A stretch of DNA of 64,000 bases, from the NCBI RefSeq assembly GCF_000372725.1, contig NW_005200081.1:103014-167013 (forward strand), read 5' to 3'. Origin of the DNA: Emiliania huxleyi CCMP1516 (lineage: Eukaryota; Haptophyta; Isochrysidales; Noelaerhabdaceae). Under the pieces are notes generated by a model, which searched no databases, was not told where the DNA came from, and saw nothing but the letters and a program-made list of their open reading frames with translations. Both the position numbers and the translations under genes were made by a program. Shown here one piece after another: positions 14,746 to 23,335 of this stretch. How positions within the stretch are numbered: position 1 is the stretch's first letter; every line of letters starts with the position of its first letter.

Positions 14746-15027
14746 CGACACCTCGACACCAAACCTCGACACCAACTCGACACCTCGACACCCCCTGCCA
14801 ACTCCAGGCCAACTTGACACCCTCGACACCCCCTCGACACCCCTCGACACCCCTCGACACCCCTCGACACCATCTAGGCTGTTGCCATGCTCGCCGGTGT
14901 CAAGGTGCCAAACTCGACACCTCGACACCCCTCGACACCCCTCGACACCCCTCGACACCGCTCGACACCGCTCGACACCGCTCGACACAGCTCGAACCAC
15001 TCGACACCGCTTGACACCGCTCATATC
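14746..15027. repeat. TCGACACC minisatellite, block 1
   Basis: About 25 imperfect copies of a 9-11 bp unit built on CTCGACACC, partly in strict 10-bp register. The same unit recurs at 15700-16020 and, in reverse orientation, at 23287-23335 and 23715-23810. Confidence 0.9.
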
Positions 15028-15143
15028 CAGCCGGCGGCCTGCCAGCGGCTCTCTTCTTGCTTATCTGACTGCAAAACTTTATACCCCCCCTCCCCCCCCT
15101 CCCCTCCCTCCCTCTCTAGCTCTCTCCTCTCCCTCCCCACTCA

Positions 15144-15330
15144 CTAATATGCATAGCTGCCATTGTCCAATGGCAGATAGTAGCCCTTGCAGCCTCTGTT
15201 CTGGTACATCTCTGTACCGTTTTTATCCTTGAAGACGGTACCGTTTGCATCAACCTCCTGGTACCAGCGCAACAGGAACATGGCCTTCGGGTCATCTACG
15301 TGCACCCCCTTCAAGGGCCGCTCGTCGGCG
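15144..15330 (-). CDS. C-terminal exon of an unidentified protein (partial)
   Basis: The minus-strand frame ending at 15144 reads ...ERPLKGVHVDDPKAMFLLRW, continues with DGNGT-type turns and RGCKGYYLPLDNGSYAY, then stops. This stretch has balanced, non-repetitive composition unlike the Ala/Pro/Arg shadow frames around it, so it is probably a real terminal exon. The upstream exons are not resolved; the ORF continues into low-complexity sequence to about 15497. No family recognised. Confidence 0.3.
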
Positions 15331-15699
15331 TCCAACGAAGCACGAAGCAGCGCTGGCGGCGATGGCGGCGGCGGCGCGGGGGGGTGCCGCTGCCGCGGCT
15401 GCCGCGGCTGCCCCCGCTGGTGGCAGCTTTGCTGCCATGCAGATCGCTGCGAACAACAGGCTGGATCCCTAGCCAGGCCCCCACCAGGCCCCCACAAAAA
15501 GCCTGCGCGCAGCCTGCGCGTTCCAACCTGTCCCCTCTCGGAGCCTCATCGGTCATGTGTTCTATAAACCTGTACACTGTGTGGAGCAGTGTGCTGTGGG
15601 GAGAGCTAGGGGAGAGGCGAGGATGGTTTCATTCATCATTGGTTACAGCAGTTCTGCTATTCCTATTGAGTATAGCCCCGCGCTATAGCCACACGGACG

Positions 15700-16020
15700 C
15701 GCTCGACACCGCTCGACACCTTGCGCCACCACGCAACTCTCGACACCCGCTCGACACCCGCTCGACACCCTCGACACCCTCGACACCCCTCGACACCTCT
15801 CGACACCCCTCGACACCGGCAAGCAGCATGGTATCAGCATCGTCCATCGACAGGCCTCGACAGGCCTCGACAGGCCCCTCGACAGGCCTCGACAGGCCTC
15901 GACAGGCCTCGACAGCACGACAGGCCTCGACAGGCCTCGACACCTCTACCCCTAGAACACAGCAGCCTGCTCGGAGCAGCTCGACACCCTCGACACCGGG
16001 CCTCGACACCTCGACACCAG
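15700..16020. repeat. TCGACACC/TCGACAGGCC minisatellite, block 2
   Basis: Runs of CTCGACACC at 15700-15815 and 15975-16020 enclose a variant run of the 10-mer CTCGACAGGC at 15845-15945. It lies just downstream of the transporter gene's stop. Confidence 0.9.
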
Positions 16021-16129
16021 GGCTCAGTTTGACCGTTTTCTTTCGTCGTTACATTTTTCTCCAAAGTACCTGGAGAGAGTAAGCAGTAAGAGCAGGAGAC
16101 TCTCTCATAAATCAAGCGGGACGAGACTA

Positions 16130-17755
16130 TCATCGTTCTCTCCGCTGCCGCTCGCCGGAGGGCGCGTCGGTGCTGAGGCAGTACACCGCGGTCGCGGCGA
16201 CCACCAGCACGGCGCCGAGCAAGAAGCGCGGGCTGGGCGAGAATCGGAGCGAGGGCAGCAGCGCGGAGAGGGCCGAGGAGAGGAGGATGGAGAGCGATGT
16301 CGCGAAACCCTTGGCGATGTTGTCCGCGTGCTTGTGCACGACGCCGATGATCAAGCCGCCCGCGGCGACCTGCAGCACCACGAGCCACACGAGAGGGGTG
16401 AAGCCGGCGAAGAGGCCACGCTGCCGCACCGCCTCGGCGTCGAGCCAGCAGACGGAGCAAGCCCCGGCGGCGAGGGAGGCGAGACCGAGCTGGACGTTGC
16501 GCACCTGAGAAGAGAGGTAGAGGTAGAGGCAGAGGTGTGTGTGTGCACAGGCACAGAGAGGCCGAGGAGGAGCGCTGCGCACCGCCACGCTGACATGGGC
16601 GGTGCGCTTGACCCGCGCCTCGGTCCAGACGCCCGCCTGTGAACGAAACAAGGCGTGAGCACAGACAACGAAGGGCGGCGAGGCCTCGCTCCACAGCGCC
16701 CGCCAGCCCGCTCAGCACGGCTGCAGAGATGACAGCAACCACCCCGAGGTGGGGAGACCGGGCGGAGGCGGAGGCGGAGGCGGCGGAGGCCGAGGCGGCG
16801 GCGGCGGGGGGGGTGCGGCGGCGTAATGGCAGCAAAGCGGAGAGGGCGGCCCATGACGGGAGGCGGGAGGGCGGCGCCGGCGCTGCGGCGGGCGCGGGTT
16901 GGGGTGGCGCGTGCTGCGCACTTGTGACGAGCGCTACCTGCGCCATGGACACACCCGAGTGAGGGCGGGGATGCAGGGGAGAGAATACAGCGGAGCACCG
17001 CAGCGGCATGCGTGCTCTCGAGGTGTGGACAGGGCACGGGTCCGTGTGCACTGCATCTGGGGAGTGCCCCGACGAACAGGACGAGCAGTGCGCCCCACCG
17101 GCGGGGAGAGAGGCGGCGGCCGAGCAGGAGCACGGAGAAGAGGGCGGCGGTGAGCAGCTTGAGCTGGTACAGCACCTGCCGGCGGCCTCGGGTCGTCTGC
17201 GGTCGTGTGTCTGCGGTCGTGTGTGCGGGGCCCCGGTCCTGGTCCCGGTCCCCGTTGTGGGGTGTGCTGCAACCCCTCGCGCCGCCCCAGTGTGCGTCTT
17301 CACAGCACCTGGTACGCCGCGGCGTCGAGGTGCGCGGCCGCGAGGTAGAGCAGGTTGTTTTGCACGAGGTAGATGAGCGCCGGAGGGAAGAGGGCGAGAG
17401 TGCCGCGCCAGTCAACCACGACCTGCCTCCAAAGGACTGACAGCGCCGCCTCGCCACCGCGCACCTGCTCGCGCAGCAGGATCGCCACGCTCACGCCGAT
17501 CTTGAGCGCCTCGGCGCTAACGACGGCGGCAGAGGCCAGGAATCGAGGCTGGTGCGGCCGCCGCGCCGCCGCCATGGACACGATCTGGAAGGACGCCTGC
17601 ACGGCGAGCGCGACGAGCGCACAGTCACGCGTCTTGACCGAGAGCGTCCTCAACTGCCACAGCTGCGGAGCGGGCAACGCTGGTGCCGGAGAGCTGTCGG
17701 CGGCCGGGTGTCTGTCTTTCCGCCTGACTTTTGAGCTGCCCGCGAGCACAGCCAT
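16130..17755 (-). CDS. Nucleotide-sugar transporter, SLC35A type
   Basis: Five exons: 17755 (or 17863)-17309, 17175-17068, 16937-16704, 16636-16583 and 16504-16130, giving 405 aa from ATG 17755 or 441 aa from 17863. Family landmarks of Golgi UDP-galactose/CMP-sialic acid transporters appear in order: FPPALIYLVQNNLLYLAAAH, AAYQVLYQLKLLTAALFSVL, LGRRLSPRRWGALLVLFVG, GVVAVISAAVLSGLAGVWTE, VRNVQLGL, GFTPLVWLVVLQVAAGGLI, VVHKHADNIAKGFATSLSI. It would exchange a nucleotide sugar for the nucleoside monophosphate across the Golgi membrane; the sugar cannot be read from sequence. Exon 3 carries an unusual Ala/Pro/Ser-rich loop of about 45 residues between two helices. Introns 2 and 3 have GC donors, and intron 3 (67 nt) has a roughly 20-bp direct repeat at its borders. 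Confidence 0.85.
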
Positions 17756-17939
17756 GCCGTACTCTGGCTCGGATCTGAGACGGCCTGTCGTTGCAAGCTC
17801 GAGCCCGAGTCCAAAGTTGGGAAGTCGGCCGGGCGAGCGTGATGCGGCGCGTGCCGAAGGCAAATGAAGGTTTGCCGGCGAGCGAAAGCGGTGCGTGTGT
17901 ACCTCCAGTATCGTAGTTCGTCAGGGGCGGGGAACCCGC

Positions 17940-18180
17940 AATTTGAAATGCTCCGGCATCTCAAATTGCCCGATACGATCTCCATTTTAATTGAGATTGC
18001 CTCGAGCATCCCAAGATGCATGAAGCAATTCAGGATGCGCGCGCATCCTGAATTGCTTCATGCATCTTGAATTGCTTCGTGCATCTTGGGATGCTCGAGG
18101 CAACCAAAGATGTCCACGACATCCCTGATTGAGCCATTACATCCTGAGATGCTGGCCGGAGGGCGCTGCATCTCAGGATG
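17940..18180. repeat. Cluster of three inverted repeats, including a 56-bp perfect palindrome
   Basis: Hairpin 1: 17940-17951 pairs with 17956-17967 (one mismatch). Hairpin 2: a perfect palindrome 18013-18068 with 28-nt arms and no loop, nested in outer arms 17997-18012 and 18088-18103; positions 18069-18087 repeat part of the arm. Hairpin 3: 18140-18152 pairs with 18168-18180. All share the motif GCATCT. Confidence 0.9.
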
Positions 18181-18414
18181 GCTGAATTGGCGTCGCCATC
18201 CCCGAGATGTGGCAAGCATTTTCAAATGGATATTTTAACCTCAGATAAATAAGACAATCCAGAATGCGCGCGATGTGCGACGAGGCCTAATAGTCCGCAG
18301 CGCCCCCAATGGTGCGCCGCATGGAGGGCGAGCTCTCCCTCTCCCTCGATCGTCTCGCCCTCCCTCACTGGTGTGTTCATTGGGTGGGGGGGGTCATAAC
18401 AAACACGGTACGAG

Positions 18415-18712
18415 GAGTCTGGGGGGTACTTGAGGGGAGGGGGGAGGGGAGGGGAGGGGGAGGAGTCTGGGTGCACTTGCCTAAGGTTCTTGCCCTCAAA
18501 TTGCAAAAGATATGCAGTCATTCCCCATTCCCCGAGGCAGGAGGAGTGGAGGAGGAGATGCAGAAGGAGTAGGAGGGAGGGGAGAGGGAAGGGGTGGGGG
18601 GAGGAGTCTGGGGGGTACTTGAGGGGAGGGGGGAGGAGTCTGGGTGGTGCACTTGCCTAAGGTTCTTGCCCTCATAAATTGCAAAAGATATGCAGTCATG
18701 CCCCGAATACAC
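18415..18712. repeat. Imperfect direct repeat of about 100 bp
   Basis: 18415-18525 and 18604-18712 share GAGTCTGGGGGGTACTTGAG, a G-rich tract, then TGCACTTGCCTAAGGTTCTT and a TTGCAAAAGATATGCAGTCA end, with small indels. No coding potential. Confidence 0.85.
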
Positions 18713-18714
18713 AT

Positions 18715-18925
18715 AATGCAACATATAATGCAACGAAATGCAATCACGCGCAAAATGCAGAAAATGCAAATATTGCATAATGCGACGAAATGCAATCACG
18801 CGCAAAATGCAACGAATGCAAATAATGCATAATGCAACGAAATGCAATCAGCGAACGCAGTTGTAATGCAGTTGTAATGCAGGTGAATGCATGCGAATGC
18901 AAAAAATGCAAAAAACGCAATGCAT
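18715..18925. repeat. AATGCA-rich, AT-rich block
   Basis: Over 20 occurrences of AATGCA or ATGCAA in about 210 bp, including a duplicated unit (CGAAATGCAATCACGCGCAA at about 18733 and 18784). Base composition is far more AT-rich than the surroundings. Confidence 0.85.
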
Positions 18926-18971
18926 GGGCAAAAACCACACGCATTTTTGGGCAAGAACCACACTTACCCCG

Positions 18972-19285
18972 ACTATGGAGGACCCGTCACCAGACGACGC
19001 AGGGCAGAAGACGGTGAGGCAGAGCAGACGCGCAGGGCGAGACGAGGGAGGGAGCAGGATGTTGCGGAGATCAGCAGGAGGATGTACGACGAGATTAGGA
19101 GCAGCAGGGACCCGAGGGGCCATGTGGAAGACGGCTAGTGCTAGTCCCCCATCGGGAGGACGACCCCGGCTAGTCGCCGACCACACCCACAAAGAACCCT
19201 GCACAAAGACCGCAGGGCGGGGACCTGTTCCTTTTTACCCATCTCCTAGTAGAGGTGTCCGTTTTTATTTATTTATTTACACTCG
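18972..19285 (+). mobile_element. Non-LTR retroelement 3' fragment, family A copy 1
   Basis: Homologous over about 300 bp to 36142-36465. It contains the end of an ORF (reading ...EISRRMYDEIRSSRDPRGHV then stop near 19137), a 3' UTR with ACAAAGAACCCTGCACAAAG, and a (TTTA)n tail at 19261-19280. The tail and 5' truncation are typical of LINE-type insertion. Confidence 0.7.
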
Positions 19286-19701
19286 TGTGTGGGCCCTTTC
19301 TTGGGGCCGCGCCTGCGGCGCGCCGTGGTTTCTTAGATTTTTGCGGAAATCGCTCGGCGTGGTTTCTTAATGGTAAGGTCTCTTAATGCCCGCAACAGAC
19401 TGTAGCACAGTGTCAGTGACTCAGTGTGTGAGTCCACCTTGTCGCGGCGCGCTTGTCACATGAACACATGTTCACAGCACACAGGTAAAACGTAAAAGTA
19501 ACAAGTATGGCGCTGACTTCCTAATCCGCTAATGTTACGGCAGTATAGCCAGCCATTCGTTGCGTACGGATACTTTATACCCTACTTGCCCCTGTCCCCT
19601 GAAGAACTCGTCGTGCACGTAGGGCGAACTAGTAGTCTCTCTCTCCTGACTCACACGGAACACTAGTACCGGGTAGTGATTCACTAGGCTCTAGGGCGAC
19701 T
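19286..19701. other. Intergenic sequence, nothing recognised
   Basis: Short imperfect repeats such as GTGGTTTCTTA (twice near 19325-19370) and TCTAGGGCGA (near 19690). No credible frame or structural RNA seen. Confidence 0.4.
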
Positions 19702-19907
19702 CTAGGGCGATCTGGACGTAGACTCCGCGTGTAAGCAGACCCGCTGGTGTTTGTTCTCGCCGTGCGGGTGGCAGGCGTAGCCGAGCTGCTTCAGGTAGTG
19801 GCTCGGGTCGCCATGCTTCTCGAGGCGGACGCCAACCTAACGGGAAGCAGGAGCCCCACAGCGTTCAAAACACAAGCCGCTTTTGGTGAGCTGTTTGTCT
19901 CTCGGTG

Positions 19908-19952
<45 letters not shown>

Positions 19953-20531
19953 GTGCGTGCCAACCTCCTCGTACCCGATGACCGGTCGGTCCCGGCCGAT
20001 GGTCTGCAGCAGCCCGAGCAGCACCTCGTACTGGAACTGCGCGCCAGCCACGTCGACCTTTATGACGGCGACGCGCTCCTCCGTGGGGATAAGCTCGTCG
20101 AGAGGTAACAGGGGTGCCACGGTGTTGGCCTGCCACAGCAGGTAGCCGTCGCCTGGATCGGCGAGCTGCAGCCGCACCACGGACCCATTGCTCATCACCG
20201 CAGTGTATCGCGATGGCGCGCTGCGGATGGCGCCGCTGCTCGCGCACACGTGCAGCAGAGTCGCGTTCGGGTGCTCCCCGACTGCAGTGCTTCGCAGCTC
20301 GTTGTATGCGGCTTCGAGGCACGCCACCCCCACGACGCGCCAGCCGTCCTTGAGCGCAGCCATCACCTCGCAGCCGTTGGCACCCACGTCGAGAACTGCG
20401 CCGCGCCTCGCCGACGACATGGCGTGGCGGAGCAGTGGATACATGAACTGCGGGCATTGCCCACTTTCGCTGCTGGCCTTGCCGGCGGCGAGCGCGGCGA
20501 GGAGCGGCAGCAGAAAGCAGCGAAGCCTCAT
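19702..20531 (-). CDS. FkbM-family methyltransferase, secreted or membrane-targeted
   Basis: Two exons, 20531-19965 and 19836-19702, encode 233 aa. An N-terminal signal or anchor (RCFLLPLLAALAAG) precedes a Rossmann SAM-binding motif (AVLDVGANGCEV). Then come GWRVVGVACLEAAYNEL and the FkbM landmark AVIKVDVAGAQFQYEVLLGL, with VIGYEE before the intron and VGVRLEKHGDPSHYLKQLGY after it. FkbM enzymes are O-methyltransferases acting on varied metabolites or glycans; the substrate here is unknown. The 128-nt GT-AG intron starts with GTTGGC, exactly as exon 2 does, and contains a (GTGC)n microsatellite. The acidic motif after VGVA is degenerate compared with classic SAM motif II. Confidence 0.75.
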
Positions 20532-20653
20532 CCTCGGCCAGATGGGGCCGTCGATTTCTTTTGTACCGAAAGGGATTTCTTTCACCCACTTTCAGCCCGA
20601 GTGAGATTTTCTTTTGCGGTCTGCGCCGACGGTGCGGCTAAAGACAGTCTAAC

Positions 20654-20880
20654 TGTTGGAGAGTCTGAACTCAAACCTACTTCCTGACCGTAGCCTGACC
20701 GTCCTTGTGTAACCGTGTCTCATGTTTGGTTTGTCCTGCCGCGCACATTGTCATGCTGTTGGGTTTCTCCTGCCGCGCACATTGTCATCGACTTGTATCC
20801 GACTTGGTGGTTGTGGTGATGTAGCGATGGTGTGGGTCTCTAGTGACCTATACAGCTCCTCCGTGTTCCGTCTCCTGACA
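20654..20880 (+). repeat. Left LTR
   Basis: 227 bp, TGTTGGAGAGTC...TCTCCTGACA. It contains an internal direct repeat of CTGCCGCGCACATTGTCAT. Confidence 0.9.
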
Positions 20881-21951
20881 TGGTACCGACCGGTGAGTGC
20901 ACGGAGTGAGCAGTGCGGCACTGAGGCCGACATGAGAGCTGGTGCGGCACACAAGCGAGATGTGTTGCCGCACAGCATTTCCGGCTTACGCTCGATACGT
21001 TGGCTGGCACCATGGGCACCTGCGCGAGCCGTGGTGATTGGCTGGGCACAGAGGCTCGGCGCACGGTGGCACAGCGGCCGCCAACTGCTTGGCTCGGAGG
21101 CTGAGCAGAATGAGAACAACCGCAACATCAACTTGTGTGCTTGCGGATCTTCTGCGACAGAGCGCATCTCCGCCAGCACTGCGGCTGTGTGGACACGAGT
21201 ATCCCCTCTTGCTTCTCCTTACCGGTCCGTTCTCCTCGCCTACGGACCACCATCGCAGCTGCTGCCTCCGCTACCAGCTCTCGGGCTGCTGCAACGGCAG
21301 TTACAGCAAAGATCTCGCACCGAATGTGGACCCTGCCTTTCGCCGCCGCTACTTCCGACGTCGCCGCTCGACACGACCGGAGCTGTACGCGATGAACACG
21401 CGACGATCAACACGCCCTCTCTGCCTTGTGTGGCGATTACCACGTCGTGGGGGAGTGTTGGGCATCTGTTCGACGTGGCAATGCCACTCTACCTCATTGC
21501 TGTCTCTTCCTCGTCTGATGCGCTCATCAACGTCAACGCGGCGAGGCGTCCCAACGGCCCAGTCGCCGCGCAGCAACGGGGCGCCCCCGCTGCCGCTCCC
21601 GCGCCCGCCGCTCCCGCCGCGCCCGCTCAAGCCGCCGCCCCGCGACGCTCAGCCCGGATTGCAGCTCGCGGCGCGCCATGACCGAGCTCCACAACGAGCT
21701 CCTGTTCATTATCTCCCCTTTCTCTCTCTCCGCCCACTCGGCCGCGCTTTGACCCCTTCACTGGATCATCTTAGCGCGCAAGTCTTGCCAACAAGCAAGA
21801 CCATCCTTCGCGAAGACGCAAGGTTGGACGCTTAGCCAGCCCCGCGAGACGCCGGCGGGTAACCGGCATACCTACGCTCAGACACATTCACACTCTGCTG
21901 TTGTTGTCTGCCGCATCCTCATTCATGAAGACTGCGGAGACAATGGGGGAG

Positions 21952-22178
21952 TGTTGGAGAGTGTGAACTCAAACCTACTTCCTGACCGTAGCCTGACCGT
22001 CCTTGTGTAACCGTGTCTCATGTTTGGTTTGTCCTGCCGCGCACATTGTCATGCTGTTGGGTTTCTCCTGCCGCGCACATTGTCATCGACTTGTATCCGA
22101 CTTGGTGGTTGTGGTGATGTAGCGATGGTGTGGGTCTCTAGTGACCTATACAGCTCCTCCGTGTTCCGTCTCCTGACA
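21952..22178 (+). repeat. Right LTR
   Basis: Identical to the left LTR except C to G at the twelfth base. Ends 10 bases before the ATG of the TPR gene. Confidence 0.9.
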
Positions 22179-22188
22179 CTAACGCCCT

Positions 22189-23048
22189 ATGAGGGACGCA
22201 GCGGCACTTTCGCGGCGTCTCATCGGGACAGGACTGGCTTCCGTCGCCCGCCGCAGCCCGTCGCGTCCTCCCATCTCGCGCCTTGCGCGTCTGTCGGTTT
22301 GTTCCGTCGCCAGAGTGCCAACTGCTGAGGACGTGCGCGCCTATTCGCCGAGTGAGCTGGAGGCGGCGCGGCTGCAGCTCGTGGCGGCGCTCGACGGGGC
22401 CGAGCACTCTCTCGCCAGTGACTTCTCTGTTGAGGCGGCGCAGCAGCGGACCCACCTGGCGAGGGTTTTGGCGATGACCCTCCTCCGGCTGGGCAGCCCG
22501 CTGGACGCGGAGCAAACCATCGTCGACGCGCTCGGCGTGCCGCGCGGAGTCACGGGCGGCGAGGCGGCGCGGTGGTGCAGGGCGCGCGGTGGAGACGCGG
22601 GCTGCTCCTCCGAGGAGAAGAGTTGCGAGCCTGTCCGGCCTCTCCCAGTGCCGGCTCTAATCTGGCAGCGCTTCGTAGGCGCCGCTCGAAATGGCCTTCC
22701 TGCTGGGGGTGTGCTACCAAAAGAGCGGCCGCACACGCGAGGCGCTGGCCGCCTTTGAGGAGGTCCTGCGCGAGAGCGAGGGCCATTGGCGCGCCCGCTA
22801 CCACACAGCTCTGCTCGCCATCGGCGGCGGCAGGCGGGCGGGCGCCGAGGGGAGGCGGGCCACCGCACCGTCGCCCTCACCCTCCGCGTCGCCCTCCCCT
22901 CTCTTGCAGGCACGACGAAGGCGAGGCGGCGCTGAGGCGCGTGCTCGCCTGCCAGCCGGAGCACGCAGGCTCCCTCTCGCTCCTCGCGCGGCTGGAGGAG
23001 CGGCAGAGGGCGCTGCGGAATGAGCTGCAAGTGCCTGCATGCCGGTGA
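22189..23048 (+). CDS. Small TPR-repeat protein, probably organelle-targeted
   Basis: Three exons, 22189-22536, 22679-22833 and 22910-23048, give 213 aa. The N-terminus (MRDAAALSRRLIGTGLASVA) is Arg/Ser/Ala-rich, like a mitochondrial or plastid presequence. The body has TPR-type helix pairs: HLARVLAMTLLRLGSPLDAE, MAFLLGVCYQKSGRTREALA followed by AFEEVL, and DEGEAALRRVLACQPEHAGS followed by LSLLARLEE. TPRs are protein-binding scaffolds; no partner is indicated. Intron 2 is GC-AG (AG|GCGGGC...CAG|GCACGA), 76 nt. A fresh LTR retrotransposon sits immediately upstream and has displaced the original promoter. Confidence 0.6.
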
Positions 23049-23286
23049 CGCTGACGGGGCGGTAGCCCTGCGGTATTGCCTTGTGTGCTTGTGTGGAGAA
23101 AGCGTGTGGTTGTGCCGTGTCAGACTCAGTATTTTCGTTCTCCGGTTCTGCGAGACGTATCGTCAGGTACGTTCTGATAGGAAGTGTTTCGCAGCTACTA
23201 CTACTATCGAGGCGCGTGGGACCTTGAGCTTGAGACACAGTCGTAGAGACTAGAGTCGAGCACCTGGGGACTGGGGTCTGGTGTCG

Positions 23287-23335
23287 AGGCACGAGGGGTG
23301 TCGAGGGGTGTCGAGGGGTGTCGAGGGGTGTCGAG
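23287..23335. repeat. GGTGTCGAG minisatellite (reverse of the TCGACACC unit)
   Basis: Five copies of an approximately 11-bp unit GGGGTGTCGAG; related copies at 23715-23810. Confidence 0.9.

Larger units (their letters stand above)
20654..22178 (+). mobile_element. Miniature LTR retrotransposon (non-autonomous), 1,525 bp
   Basis: Two 227-bp LTRs (20654-20880 and 21952-22178) begin TG and end CA, and differ at one base by eye. The element is flanked by a perfect 5-bp target duplication, CTAAC (20649-20653 and 22179-22183). A primer-binding-like TGGTACCGACC starts right after the left LTR, and a purine tract GGGGGAG precedes the right LTR. The 1,071-bp interior has no reverse transcriptase or integrase. 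One frame ends in an Ala/Pro-rich segment with PRRSARIA, which resembles the linker before the RT domain of Copia elements, so this may be a deletion derivative. Confidence 0.9.

Noticed and set aside
14740..16020. Short regularly spaced repeats resembling a CRISPR array
   Set aside because: Units are 9-11 bp and contiguous, without unique spacers, in a eukaryotic genome. They form a minisatellite.
20722..21681. 319-codon frame across the LTR element as a host gene
   Set aside because: It starts inside an LTR and lies between LTRs with an exact target duplication, so it belongs to the element.
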